Origin: Liquidambar formosana
Lineage: Eukaryota; Streptophyta; Magnoliopsida; Saxifragales; Altingiaceae
Direction of reading: 5' to 3'
Assembly (NCBI GenBank): GCA_039720395.1
Contig: CM077833.1
Span: forward strand, 28,294,271 to 28,358,270
DNA: 64,000 nucleotides
Positions 34,501 to 48,060 of the stretch are shown here, in pieces. The position numbers were made by a program, and so were the translations under genes. Numbering within the stretch: position 1 is the stretch's first letter; each line of letters opens with the position of its first letter. The notes beneath the pieces were generated by a model, which did no database searches, was not told where the DNA came from, and saw nothing but the letters and a program-made list of their open reading frames with translations.

Positions 34501-35696
34501 TAATGATGTGATCTCATCCAAATAGTTCATTTGAATTTGGGTTCATATACATGATCTCCTTCATCTCTATTCAGTACCCAAATTCATGATCCATGGGACA
34601 CAGTACTGAATTTATGATTCATGTAATGCATACATAGACAAGCATATATAAGAGAGATATGAAGACATCACTTTTATTCAACTAGTGAGTCAACATTATG
34701 CACATTTAAGACCCAAATACACCAGTACAATTCAACATTAATGTTTGTTTTCATTATAATTCATTCTCTCTAATTTAAGAAATATTTAATTACAATTCCT
34801 TATGCGCGTGCGCGGACACATAGATAGTATACTGGGGAGTTCAACTTTAAATCTGATTTAAAACATCTAGAGTTCACTTTATAGCAGTATAAATAGACAA
34901 GTAATCTCAGGGAATTAAGTAAACACAAAGGCAGACATCATGGTAACTGCAATCATGAAAATCACAATCTCTGCACAATAATCCCCAATGAACTTTATTA
35001 TCTGGTCCTCTTTACATGTGCTAATAAATTTTCAGCCAACAGATAAAAGTTAAATGTAATTGAAAATAAGCAAATAAACATGTTAAGTTGTGATGCTAAT
35101 GAACTCAAACTACATAGTTTTACAAGTGATGCCTATTATCATATTCAATGAACAAAAACATAAGACCAAGCTGTATTCATCCATGTAAAATCTGAATACT
35201 CCCTGTAAAAATAAATAAATAAATAAAAATCAGAAAGTAGAAATACCTGATAGGGATCAAAGTTGTCATTCTCTGATACCTTAAGGAAGGTTGCTAAACA
35301 CACAAGCTGACAACATAAAAAGATAACATCATATATTAATAAAAATTGGAAGACACAAGTGAAAAGAATATAAAATCTAGAGCAAAAAGTAAACCAAATG
35401 CCAGGTTAGTACTGCCTTAAAAAGGTTGGATGGCATCTAGTTCAAGGCATTGCAGGTGTGTTTATTAAAAACATTTACCAACCTTCACTAAAGCTGTTCC
35501 AAGATAAACAATGGCGGCTTTAACTGAAGTACCAATCGTATCATACTCGGATCTGCACACGTATACTTGTTACTGCAAAACCAATATGTATATTGATATA
35601 GCAGCTATATAACAAACCAAATCCTTTCTCTTTCTCACTCTCTCTCCTTGAAATTAAAATCGTACGTTCTCTGAACATGGGCAGTAAGCCAGTAAC

Positions 35697-35727
<31 letters not shown>

Positions 35728-37147
35728 ACAAACAGAAAAGTGCCAATCTAAATTTGTGATATTCAGGAATGAAAAAAAAAATTAAGAATGCAGAGACCAG
35801 GTAAAGAAAAGTTGATGTCATTTTTCTTCATTTTTGCAACCATGCTTGGGTTTGAAGGTGCATTAACCATCAGAGCCGCCAGGGGCAGACCTATGTAAGA
35901 AAAAACCCAACGTGGGGCAGTGGACGGCCCTTGGAAAGTTTTAAAAAAAATTTGATACATGGAGTAGTAGGATTCAATTTTTTAAAAAAAAAAAATTGTA
36001 CAGGTTACCACCCCAAAACCTTCAACTTGGCTTAAAATGGTGGAAATCACCTCAAAACCACTTTTGTGATATACTTGCCAAAGTTTGTAGCAAATTTTAT
36101 TTTTATTTTTATACACTTGATGGATTATGAAGTACTTTACTTTAAAAATAAACCCATCTTTCTAAAAATATATATATTTTTTATGAAATAGCAAAACTTA
36201 ATAATAAAGGAAAAAATTATTTCTCTTTATAATTTTTTTTTTTTTTTTTAAGCCGACCACCCCAACTAAAACTTATTAGCTCCCCCACCCCCTTGAAAGC
36301 CACCATGGCAGATGTATGCTTATTTCAACTAAGTTAGAAAAGACAGTTGATTAATTTATACTCCAAAGTTCTTTTTCACTAAAAATAGAAAGTATTAATG
36401 TAGATGTGCTCAGGATAGGCTCGATAAAGGCTTTATCGAGCTCAATAATAAGTTTAAGGTAAGCTCATTTATTTCACAAGCAAACTCGAGTAGTTGGTTG
36501 TTTAAAGTATAATGGGCTTATCGAGCCAAGTAGTACACTACTCGAGCTTGGCTGGATAAATTACTAAGCTCAAAATTAAGTTTGAGCCTGGCTCCTTTAT
36601 GTTACGAGCGAATTCAAAGAAAGCCTCTATAACGGTAGGATTTGTTAGTTGAGAATGAAGTGTATATAACTGATAATTATTTACCAATTACTCTTTTTTT
36701 TTTTTTTTTTTTTTTTGAAACGGCAACAAATATTTACCAATTACTCCTTCATCAAAAATTATTTACAGTTAATCATTCGTGTGTGTATATATATATAATG
36801 TGATAAATGGTTCTCCCCCAATTTTCTCATGTGCAATTAAAATAAAAGCTGAATTTTTCCTGAATTGTGTGTGAATCGGATAGAAAACTTCAGAAGGGGT
36901 TTTATCAACAGAGACAAAATCATACAAATACGAAACCAACAGATCGATATTTCGAATTGATTAGGGTTTCTTCCTAAAAAGGAGATGGATGGAACAGATC
37001 TGTTTGTTGAATTAGTGGAATAGGGGGGGGGGGAACAGATTGAGAGAGAGAGAAAGAAGAGAGGACTTACAAGGGCGTGGCGGAGTAGTAAACGGCGTGA
37101 GGGCCGAACGTCAGGATCGCACAGTTGAAGAAGTGAAACACCGTCAT
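31580..37147 (-). CDS. TMEM147: Transmembrane protein 147 homologue
   Basis: Seven exons on the minus strand, in order of translation: 37147-37071, 35552-35483, 35306-35247, 34081-33967, 32729-32614, 32311-32187 and 31703-31580. They total 687 nt, 228 residues, and all phases agree. The protein starts MTVFHFFNCAILTFGPHAVY and ends FISWQLFAACQRPST. Diagnostic blocks are SEYDTIGTSVKAAIVYLGTA, LHRLAPLWVGARGLEFTWDY and VLTISLAALGSLMWLRKNKP. It is a very hydrophobic protein with about seven membrane segments. In animals TMEM147 sits in the ER membrane with Nicalin and NOMO as part of the translocon machinery for multipass proteins; the plant role is inferred from conservation. Intron 1 (35553-37070) carries transposon-like and GAGCTC-rich repeat sequence. 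The gene converges on petM. Confidence 0.95.
36405..36640. repeat. Diffuse dispersed repeat rich in TCGAGCTTGGCT words
   Basis: Phrases such as GGCTCGATAAAGGCTTTATC, CTCGAGCTTGGCTGGATAAA and TTGAGCCTGGCTCCTTTATG recur on both strands within 230 bp of TMEM147 intron 1. Similar wording occurs at about 7140-7400 and 25610-25890. It looks like an old dispersed repeat but no ends could be defined. Confidence 0.4.
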
Positions 37148-37694
37148 TTCTTTTTCTTCTCCTCTCTTTCTTCTCTCCTCTGTGAAGAAGGCCAGAACCA
37201 AGTTTCTGTGAGAGAACTGGAGATGGCCTAATCGTGGGGAACCGATGGCTCGTGTACAATTACCATAGTACCCCTCGTTGTTTTCTAGATAACGAATATA
37301 GCACTCTGGGTAGGGGCTCTGAGGCTTTAGCTTTGCTATGGGCTTTTAAAGTTGCCTGTTGAGGGCCCCGATTAGTCCAAAACTAATCCACACTCATCTA
37401 GAACTAGGGACCCGTTGCCGTTGAACCCTAAGGAACACCACACTGGGCCTAGAGCAATATTACTAGAGAGACGGTTACTTACTTTTATTTGCGTCCCCAC
37501 TTATTTTAATGGATGATGATTAGGTAAACACATGTTGATATAATTTATATCAATACCTGCATTGGTAATTGGACCTTATGCATTAGTGTGATATGAGGTA
37601 CATTAGGCCAATGCAAGGGGTATAACCCTCAATGCATGGTGCCAATTTAACTTATATCAACACATGCTGATGGGAACATAATCATATTTTAATT

Positions 37695-38035
37695 TTTTAA
37701 AGTTTTATGAGAAAATTGAAAACTAGTTGCAATGATTAGTATTATTAAAAAAAAAATCATTTTGAATAACTTTGTAAAAGAAGGTTTTTTCAAAATTTGT
37801 CATTCAAGTGGATTTTTTGGCCAAAAAATGGAACTGAGATTGTAAATGGCTAGAAATTTTACCTCAACAAAAGATTTTGGAAAAAATTTCTTCTGTGGAG
37901 TTGTCTATAATGATATTTTTCTAGTGGATACCATGGTCAATTTTCACAAAAACCTCTTCTATTTTTTATAAAACTAGGAAATATTAAAATAGATGAGGGG
38001 TGAAAACAAAATTGAGGGATGACTATTGCCACGCC
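37695..38035. mobile_element. Remnant related to the Mutator-type MITE at 6327
   Basis: It shares with that element the phrases TCATTTTGAATAACTTTGTA, AAAGATTTTGGAAAAAATTT, and a GAGGGGTG...GACTATTGCCACGCCC end resembling the GAGGGGTTGCAATAGCCGTTCCC terminus. A matching left end was not found, so it appears truncated or too diverged. Confidence 0.5.
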
Positions 38036-38665
38036 CTATTACTAAGGGAGGATGTGGGCTTGAGGTCCCAGGGAGACAGGATAATCCAAGCCTAGCATGC
38101 ACGGGTTGCCCAAGCTTGATGTGTTGGTGAATTTGTATGGAAGACCCTTTATCATAGCCAAATAATGATGGATTGATGGTAACAAAAAGCCCATCGGGCT
38201 TAATGGCCTGTTGATGGTATTGGACATTGGAATGATAGTAGACGCAAAGGAGAGGGTTATCAACCGAAAATCCAACTTGATGTGGTCAACTAGTGGGCTG
38301 AGAAGGGCCAACATGGCAGCAAAAACATGATAAAGCTAGTATATACAAGCAACTGATCTCCCAACTCTTTTAAACTTAGGTATATATATCCTCCTTACGA
38401 TAAGAAAAAGATGTCATTGGGCCACACTAAGAGTGCCCAATTTAAAATTAAACAATTCAATAAATTTTACATAACAGTCAAAGTATGAATCTATCACTTT
38501 GAATTATAATATTTTAAGTTAAAATTATCACTATAATTGATGTTGTAGGATCAATTATGAACATGCCATTTAATTCACTAATTAAAATTAGATTGAATTG
38601 CCCCATGTTAATGTCAAGAATTGGTTTGACCTTTTTTTTTTTCTTCTTGGGTGGGCGTGGGGATT

Positions 38666-38688
38666 GGGGGGGGGGGGGGGGGGGGGGG
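38666..38688. repeat. Poly-G tract (23 G)
   Basis: An uninterrupted run of G on the plus strand. Length in the real genome is uncertain because such tracts are error-prone in sequencing. Confidence 0.85.
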
Positions 38689-41600
38689 TGGGGTTGGACA
38701 TGCCATTTGATGGGCCCAATGAACTAACTACGATGAAGAAGAAGAAGAAAAAGCATGATGGACGTGTTCCAATTGCATAATTTCTAGTGCCCTTCGCGTA
38801 GGAACCAAACAAACTCAAATGGATAAAATTATAACCCAACATACGCCAAATCTTCTTTTAAAATAATTGAGCGCTGCGTGGCCTTCTAGCTGGTGTACAA
38901 TAGTAACTACCGAGGCACTTTTTTTCCTTGGTGGAAAAATTTTAGACCATCTTATTCAAAGACTTTCTCTGCAGACAAAAACAAATTGCCTTAGCAGACA
39001 TATGAAAGTGCCAATTTCCCTTCTTTTTTTTTCTCTCTCTCTCTCCAATTCTCTCTCCCATTATAATACATAATAATCAATCATTTTTGCACTTAACACA
39101 AACAGTAATTAGATTCCACGCCTGTCTTTTCTCCCAAGCAATCCATCTTTGTTTGAATCATTCTTATCCCCAACTCCTCATCTTTTCTACATGACCTCAC
39201 ATGCTTTTCTATTATTGAACTCCGGAGTTAAATTCAATGGCACTCTTTCCAGGCTACACTTGGATGTAGTTTACGTGATTTGATACGGTCATATGCATAT
39301 TCTTTCGCCTTTTGGTCGCGTTTCCATTGTTTTTTTCCTCTGAAACACCAATTGGAAACGATCAAATACACATTTCCCTGGACAGGCCTTATCGTAACAC
39401 ATCCTGGCCCGAACGATACTTTAACAATAATTATAACTAAATAATCATAATTAACCAAGGTTTTCAGTTTTTTATTTTTTATTTTTCTAGTACCGTCTCA
39501 TGGAGCTCTGACAAGGGATTCTGGCTAGACCGCAACCCTGTAGCCAAGCAGAAAAATTAATGTGACTATTCCAATAATATATATATTTTTAAAGAATAAC
39601 ATTTATAATAGTTGTTTGAAAATTAATATTTAATCTCTGCATAACTTAGTATGGAAATTCAAACCTTTCTATATATACTGTGTACGTCGTGGGAGCAGTT
39701 TATTCCTCGTGAAAGGGAAATTGGGGATTTTTATTATGTTGATGTAGTTTTCTTATAATGGGTATTCTATTTATAAGGACCCTATATGCTTGACAATCGA
39801 CAGCAAAAATTGGCCTTCACTCTTGCAGTTTTAGAAAGAGTCCAAAGAAGGAAGACGATAAACCTGAATATAGACCAAATATATAAAAAATGGACGTACG
39901 TGGTCCATTGGACAACTATGGGAAAATGAGAGTGAGACAGTGCCACGATAATATCTAAACACACCATCCGAATCACTATAAGAAGAAAATTTTTTTTTTT
40001 GCATATATACACATTTACCCACTTAAAAATTCTAGCGATTTGGACGGGCTCCTATGCTCAGTCACATGAAAAAACTTGCCAGAGCAAAGCCATTGATACC
40101 CCAGGGAGAGTTTTATTTGATGGGTTTGAATTGTACAATTTCTATAATTATCTTAAAAAACTAGATTCCTCCACACATAAAAAATTGCAGGGCGTAATTG
40201 GCGTATATATGCTTCCTAGGCTCACATCAGGTATCATTTGCCGTCATGTTAGGGGTTGCATGTGTCAAAAGGCACACACATATACACCCGCTGAAAGAGT
40301 ACTATCGAAATTAATTGATCACTTATCCTAAACAAAAAAGAAATTAATTGATAAACTAAAATCATCCTTTAATTAAACCAGTTTAAGTGCTTTAACTATA
40401 TATTTAATGAGATTCATTAGATGGTGATTTTTAGTTGTTATGTTTTATGTCAACATACATGGTTTTTATTTTACAGGTATTTAAAAAATTCAACATAGAT
40501 CTACACAGGAACCCCAGATTGGTGTAATAAAACCTTTGAATGAGGAAAGGAAAAGGGCTTTAAGTTTCAAAAAAATTGACTTTAATCCCAATAATTTTTA
40601 CTCTTGGGCTGTTACCGCAGGGTCAATTTTATCATTGGTGGGCCAAAAATACTGCACATATAGTATCAGAAATGCAGAAAGATAGTCCTTATTGGCACTC
40701 ATCGTCATCATTAAATGGTCAGACGCATAATTGGGGCAGCATTGAACCCAAATGTGCCTATACTAGGTACCATAGGGAAAAAAAATGAAAAAAAAAAAAA
40801 AAGAAAAAGAAAGAAAGAAAGAAAGAAATGAAAAGGACCGGACCAAATCTCAGTAACAATTCTGGAACCCCAATTGAGAACTGGTTGCGAGCACATGGAT
40901 GTGTCCGTAAGTGAATGAGGGAGTGGGTCCCGAAATATGGGTACGGCCTAATTTTTGATCAACAGATGATCAAGAGGGTTGCTGAACTTGAACGTAAATC
41001 ACTGGGCACTACAAGGTGACGAATCATTCCACCTTTCTTTCCCATGCTCTTTGTTCTTTTTTTTTTTGTGGGGTTTTTCTCAGACTGTTGGCAGACGGCC
41101 TCTTCAACCCTTTCTGCCTATTGAATTCATTGCTTACTTTTCCGTTCTTGAAAGAAAAAGAATCGTACATTCTCATTTAATTTCCAAGCTATTGATTGAT
41201 GTTGTGGCGCCCACATAAAAAAGAGAGAAAGAGTAGATTGGTTATGTGCATCTGCAATTGAAAGCTGGTGGCAGGTGCCCATCCATCAGCTTTCCATTTA
41301 TTTCCCTTCATTTCACTTAAAAAAAAAGCAGGAGTAAGTGAGACAGCTACAACAAAGATAGAAGACAAAAGGTTACAAACTAGTCAAACGTCCATAAGTT
41401 CCTCCTTGATTTATAAATGTTCATGAAAATTTATGTGAGGATTTGAATTTGAACCATGGAGATATGAATTACATACATATATACTCCATCATATTATATA
41501 TACATAGTAAATTGCATTCTAGTGATATTATTGTTGAATTTAGCAATTTTATATTCAAATTAGATTTGATTAGATAGGTCAGTCTAGTTTCGTTGTTCAA

Positions 41601-42543
41601 TGAAATTTGAATATTTTCATATTTTAAAAAACTCATAAAGTACAAATATATCATTTATTGTTGAATTTAATAATTCTATATTCTAATTAGATTGATTAAC
41701 TAGGTCCAGTTTCGTTGTCCCATGGAACTTGAATATTTTCGCATTTCGAGAAACAAATATAGTTCAAATGTATCATTTTGAATGGTTCCATTGAAATAGT
41801 TGAAACCATGTTGTATATACCTTAAATTAATTTGAGAAATCTTAAAATGCATGTGTTTTAAACTTCTTACTAGGTAAGACTCGTGCAAATGCACGAGGTA
41901 AAATACCTAATAAAATATATTATATAAAATACCATGATTTTCATTAGAAATATATTAGAGAAAATCCTAACAAAAATATATGATACAAATTTTTTTTTTT
42001 TTTTTTGAGAAGTTGAATTCTTTTTTTCTTGGTTCAACTTGTAAACACACATATAAATACATAAGTATATAAAGCAATAGTATTAATGAAAAAATAGCAA
42101 AGACGTGATAAGTAATATAATTGGTAAAACAAATAAAAGAGAACTCAACAACAATAGCAATAATAGCAAAACTTGAATATTCAATTCACAAAAATTAATA
42201 TTACATATAGATCTTTCAACCCACAAAAATACTTGGCAAAATACGTTGTTACTAGAAGTAGGCATGCATGGGAGACCATTTGGGAAGCATACCTTCATAA
42301 CCGTAAAAGAGATAAAAGAAGATATGAATATAGCAATAGGAATGAGAAAACCAATAATTAAACCTCTCTAATGGTTACAAATTTACTGTAAAATATGAGA
42401 GGTTGCAACGTTTGGAACATATGCTTAAAAGATAACTATTAAGAAGTTACGTGAAGATAGGTCTCTTTAAATCTGTTATATATATATATATTAGTAAAAC
42501 AAAAAAAGAACCCATGGCTTTTCTAAAAAAATGATATATATAC

Positions 42544-43244
42544 TGTGTGGAAATATCTCTGAACCGAGGTTTCAGCTCGGGATGGAAGGTTCAGGCCTGA
42601 AACGCTGACACGTGGCGAAGATTGCTCAACCAGGCCAACTACAACGCACGTGATTCACCTCCTAAGATCCAGCTCGGGGCAAGGGGTTAAACCACTTCAC
42701 TTGACACGTGGAAGGCCCTCACGCTAGGACCCACTGCAAAGCACGTGATCTTCCAACTCGGGACCTGACCTTCACCTCGGGACACCTGTCTTATGACTCA
42801 CGTTACAATCCAAATCCTACTACAGTCCAAAACTGTCCTAGCAGCTGTAATTCCTGATATAGCGGTTACAAGAAACCACGGTTCCCTGGCCAACCATGGT
42901 CAATAAACCATGGTCAGACGGTTATGGGTAAACCATAGTCAGATCTGACCTAACCCAAGCAGTTATCTGACCTCACATGGTCAGTCCGTACAGGTGGGTA
43001 TAAAAAGAATACGATACAGCCTAATTTGGTAAGCTACAGTACCCTAACTCTCTGGAGATTCATCTTCTTCCTTGCCTCATTCTCCCCAGTACAGCTTTCT
43101 GACTTAAGCATTGGAGAGGGCACGGCCAAAACCCACCTTGGCCTACCCTCTGACCCGTTTTCCAAGCTTGTGATTGCAGGTCCAAGCGAGGGAGCAAGCT
43201 CCATCATCAACACGTAGTTCGGGGAGCAGATTTTACCCCGTACA
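42544..43244. mobile_element. Solo LTR with 5-bp target duplication
   Basis: The 701-bp unit starts TGTGTGGAAATA and ends CCCCGTACA, i.e. TGT...ACA termini, and is flanked by perfect TATAC copies (42539-42543 and 43245-43249). It holds a plausible core promoter TATAAAAAG near 43001-43009 and a transcribed-looking downstream part, as LTRs do. There is no internal domain, primer-binding site or second LTR, so this is the scar of LTR-LTR recombination. The superfamily cannot be fixed from the LTR alone. Confidence 0.8.
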
Positions 43245-43408
43245 TATACTATCATTTTATAATTAATAATTAGTAAAATTAAGATAAATGTTCTATGAGA
43301 TGCGGCATGCAGAGACTTTACCATATTATTTGGCCTAGGAGCATCTATTTTAAGAGGACCAAGTAACTAACCATGCTCTTTGTTGGACTAGGGACTAGCT
43401 TGTACATT

Positions 43409-43439
<31 letters not shown>

Positions 43440-46400
43440 GGGGGTTGGGGGGTATCTTCTAAGCAGTAGCGTTCATGTTAGGGCTCTAGCGTTTCCTATG
43501 ATGAATCTAATAGTATGGGATTACTGCTCTAAACGTCACAGTAATCAATTTGGTATTCCCAAGTTTGGGCTAGCGTGGGTAAAAGGTATGGGTGTAGAGT
43601 AGTTACCACGAAGGTGAAAGTTCATCAACTCAAAGGATTGTGGGTGCCTAGCTAGGGGTACTAGGGTCTGACTTCTTTTACCTTTTGTTTCTTAAAAATG
43701 GGCCATTCTCTACATGGCAGCTGGCCTCTGGTGGCGCGTGTAAACCAGTGAAGCTAACCCTTTTGTGAATGAAATGTAGCTATCAAGTTTGTGTCTTTCC
43801 AGAAGTGATGAAGTACCCATTTTAAGTTTCTTAATAATTGAACACTCTGAAGTGGGTTTTGACCATGATTTTACTCATTAACTCATAATTATTATTATCA
43901 TTATGAAATCACTATTGTCACCTTCCAATTTTATTTTGTTTTATTTTATTTTTAAATTTACTATTTGAGGAGAGTATCTTTTCTTGTCTTGGTTTGATAA
44001 AAAATGTCGGTTACTTCACCACAGAAGAAGAAAGGAAAGAAATTCTACAGAAACCAGCAAATCAATGTGTGTGGAGATGGTAAACCATATTCATTCTTAT
44101 ATGATGTAATGTCGTAGCGGCACATCATTCTAAACGGCGTTGATTTCGGTGATTCCTTTCTTTATGTTTTTTCTTTCTGTCTTCTCTTTCAATACTCAAA
44201 GGGAGGGACGGAGGGTTGATGAAAGGTGCTCAAATTTCAAAGCAACACATGCCTGCATGGCTGTATTCTAATTTCGCGAATAACCAAGGGAGAAGCTAAT
44301 ATTCTTCCGATTAGTGCCCAAGTGTACCATTGTTAGAAGATTTAAAAAATGCTAGTGGGAGGGCGGCAGAGCTCTCACATCAGAGTATTGATGAGCTTTT
44401 CCCTGTTTAAGGGGATCCCAAAAAATACTTCTCATTATTGGATAAAAGGCTTTTCAAAGAACTTATATATTTATGCAGAAAATTTCCTGATAAACGTCAT
44501 GCGATTTGATTACACAAGGAGATTAAAGTTTTAGGTACAACAGTTTTTTATTAAAATTTGTCATCAATTTTGATTAGCCTTTTTAGAACCTTTCTCTTCT
44601 AATTTATATTGAAGAAAATATTGCTTAGCTTTAATTGCCAATGTTATACCTTCCGACAGTTTTTTTTGATTGGATTATTTTGTCAAAATTGGCGGTTTTT
44701 CTTTTTATTATAGCACATTACGTTTTACATTATGTGCCCAAAATTGATTTTTAAAAAAAGAAAGAAAAAGGGGAGATTTATATTTGATGGAAACAAGGGT
44801 GAGGGTACTCTCTTAGTAGTTTTACTCTGTTTGTTATTAAGAGGAAACAAGAGTGTTATAAAAAAAAGATGGTTTAGAAATCAAAATTTGTATTGTTGGA
44901 ATACGTGACTCTAGATAAGTGTAGGTGATCGAAGAATTGAACACGAGTATTAGTCATGTATAGATCTCACGCAGAGAAACAGATGCACTACTAGCTAGTC
45001 TAGTACATGCACTAGCTGCATGATAAGCTGCCAAAAATCATTAAAGTGGTTGTTGAGTATTGATCAGCAGTCCAACATGCATTGGCCGGCTCTTCAGCTT
45101 TGCGTATGTTGAGACTTTAACCAATTATGTGGCTGCTATTCCAGTGGGTCAGTAAACTGACCACAGGCCTGGCCTCCTTCATGGCTGTGGGTTCGTAAAG
45201 CATAATAGCCTTTATTGATTGAACACTGTTGTAAGTGTGTAGTAAGTACTTCATAATTTGCTTACTGACTGCCTGCATGTTTTGACTTTCTTACCTTATC
45301 GGTTGTTTGAAATTTTGAATAGTAAAGTGATTCCCTTTAACTATTTTCATTTTTTAGGCAGCTTTCACCCTTTATGGCCTGTCGAGCCAATTCACGTCAA
45401 AGGTACTAAAACGATACGAACATGGCATGCTTCTTTCATTTATTGCAAAATCTGTAGAAACTGAAGGTAATTCAAAGGATTTGTCCCTCTCACTAGTCAA
45501 TACCTTCGTTTGAATCGCAATGAAATACGCCTATTTACCCCATCTATCTACGAGCTCGGGAAGATCATTCGGAAGCCACTACTGTGGTTGTTTTTTTTTT
45601 TTTTTTTTTTAATATTATTTATATATAAACTTTTTTAAAAAAAAATCCCTATCCTTAACTAAAATTAATTCACTGTCATTTAGTTTGTAGTGTTCACAAG
45701 CAAATATTATTTAAGGCAAATTTTAGCACTATGCCAGGCGGAAAAAGGAATGGGGGTAAGGAGGATTCCTCATGCATTAATAGGTTCAACTTGTGAGTAT
45801 GAGATATTTTATTTTATCTGAAATTTGAGTTTATGATGAATGTAAAATTAAACATGCATAGTATGCACGAGATGAATATCTAATTCAATGTTGGGTAATA
45901 ATTAAATTGTGCTAATATTGTATAGTCTGATCTTAATCCATTCCTAAAAGGATTATTAATTGGTTGATAATTTCACTACACAATACTTTTGCTCCCGCTA
46001 GATTGCTAGTCAAATACCCGTTTGATACAGAAGAGGACAAACAGTACGTGATTCAAACTTAATAGCCATGCCATTAGGGGTACCCTATTGAAAATTTTAG
46101 GTCATGCCTACCTACGTACCTAACACCTCTCAAGATCGTTTCAACATTGAATTGAATAGGGTTCCTTTCCGGGGGAAAAAAAAAAAAGGGTAAGGAAGTT
46201 GGCGTTGTGTGGTAGAGGACAAACGCATGGAATATGGAATAAAACCCCAAGCATTTGAAAACATTGAAAGTGAGCCATAGAGAGACATGTTGACCGGATA
46301 TTAGCCACCTACTACCTTAGTATTCAGTAATCCAACACAAGAAATAGTGAGAGAGTATTAACACTAATTAATTAGTACTAGAAAATAAAAATTTCTCATT

Positions 46401-46693
46401 TCCCGGAGAATCTAGAGCGCATCAGGCGCTGACCGCGGCTTCGGAAACTATTAACAAATGATTAAATCTTTTTCAACACATCTTGTTCTTTACTGCAATC
46501 ACCCTATTAGATATATTTAAAAAAAAAACAATTGGATTAAGCAATTTACAAGGCCCCCATGGGGGTCTGAGCATAATTCAACACAAAGAATGCTACATAT
46601 TTTTTATTTTATTTTATGGAATAGGGGTGAAGGAGGTGGAGAGAAAATAAGAACAAGAGAAGAGTACAAAGAGGAACCTATCGCCTCGACAGG

Positions 46694-47258
46694 GTCACGT
46701 CCATACATAAAGTCACGTGATGCAACCATGTTGACGCCGAGGAATATGGGTCATGGATTTCCACGCGCGTGTTGAGTGGCTCGACAGGTGGGTTTTAATT
46801 GGCCAAGGAATATTTCGACACGGAGAGGGAATATTGGGTAAGACTGGATTTTCCATATACTAGACAAATACTAGCCGTTGAATTGAACGTCGAAGCTCGA
46901 CCTGACTGCAACCATCCCACGCTCTTTTACCCACGCTCAGACCTCACGCGCCGCCCACCGACCATCGAGGTTGTCTTTGGAGTTATTGTGGAATCAGGCG
47001 TGGGCCTAGGCTGGTGGTTGCGCAGCACCCACGTGATTGGGAGATTGGGAAAAGCGCGTGGGATGGGATATTGCATCAACTGAAGTGGGAAACTGAGGGT
47101 TAGGGGTCAGTTGCATGTGGGTCTGCAGCCCTCGTGTCGCCGGACACCCCAAGTCGGTCTGACACTTTCTCTCTCCATACTCCATTCTCCATATTCCTTC
47201 ACTCCTTATTTCTCACGAGACCATATTAATCCGATATTTTTGGTGGGATTCGCACGTG
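46694..47258. promoter_or_regulatory. Cluster of ACGT/G-box motifs in a GC-rich island
   Basis: Three perfect CACGTG palindromes (46714-46719, 47030-47035, 47253-47258) plus GTCACGTCC at 46694 and CACGCGCGTG at about 46763 lie in ~570 bp that is clearly more GC-rich than its surroundings. G-boxes bind bZIP and bHLH factors. The nearest gene to the right is KAN4-like, whose ATG is 2.4 kb away, so this may be a distal element or an unannotated promoter. The function is inference from motif density only. Confidence 0.35.
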
Positions 47259-47963
47259 TACAGCTCGATAATTATCAGCTGCTACGTGCCCACGAAGACC
47301 ATAGACCTCACAGAGAGTCAAGGTATCATCCGCCGAGAGGGGGGGGGGGGGGGGGAATTAAAGACCAAAGAAAAATAAAATAAAACGAAGAAAGCAAGAA
47401 AGAAAGAAAGAAAGAAAGAAATAGTACTCCGTAGTAGAGGAGAGCTGGCACTGTTTTATGTGAAGGGATGGAAACACCTGCTTTCTTTGATTTTTCTTAG
47501 CTAATGATTTGCTTATAAAAAAATGTTGTCTTGTATTATAGTTTTATATGATTTACAAATCCATTATTATGGATGAGGCAATTATAGAGAGTCAAAATTA
47601 CAATCACAAATGACAAGGAATTTTGTGGATGTCTAAAATTGATCCCATGCCATTACTCATGGTGATGGATCCAACTTATTAGTTTCATCCAATATATATG
47701 ATAAATTTTGACTTTCAATGCTATATGGAGTCACTCAATTATCATAGGATAACCAAACAGATCCTAAGAATTAAGTTGTTAATTTTTAGACTCAACTTTA
47801 AGCTTGAATACCATAAATATAGTGTAACACTTAGTGATACATCATAAGTGCAGGGGGGGGCAGCATGGCATGGAAAAGTAGTGTGACCATTTTTTTTTAT
47901 TAATATAGAATATGAATAGTATGATATGATGGTTTGCCATTGTGAAAAGTAATATATGATAGT

Positions 47964-48060
47964 CACTAGAACTAGCTTAGTTGTGAGAGTGAGTCGAGTA
48001 AGAATATGATTAAGATATATTGGGGACTCTACCCATTGTACCAAAAAGAGAAAAGAAAAA
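47964..48060 (+). mobile_element. SINE with 14-bp target duplication
   Basis: The 97-bp insert is flanked by perfect copies of TAATATATGATAGT (47950-47963 and 48061-48074) and ends in an A-rich tail (AAAAAGAGAAAAGAAAAA). It starts CACTAGAACTAGCTTAGTTG, with an A-box-like TAGCTTAGTTG, and shares the layout of the SINE at 30950 (A box, variable body, a GGAnTCnnCC-like region then CATTGTA). The long duplication and A-tail indicate L1-type retroposition. Confidence 0.78.

Noticed and set aside
35870..36330. Possible transposon in TMEM147 intron 1 (GCCGCCAGGGGCAGACCTAT and similar words)
   Set aside because: The similar words at the two sides are in direct, not inverted, orientation and too diverged to set element ends.
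46799..47083. 94-codon frame in the G-box-rich island
   Set aside because: The higher GC content lengthens random frames; no similarity and no plausible start context.
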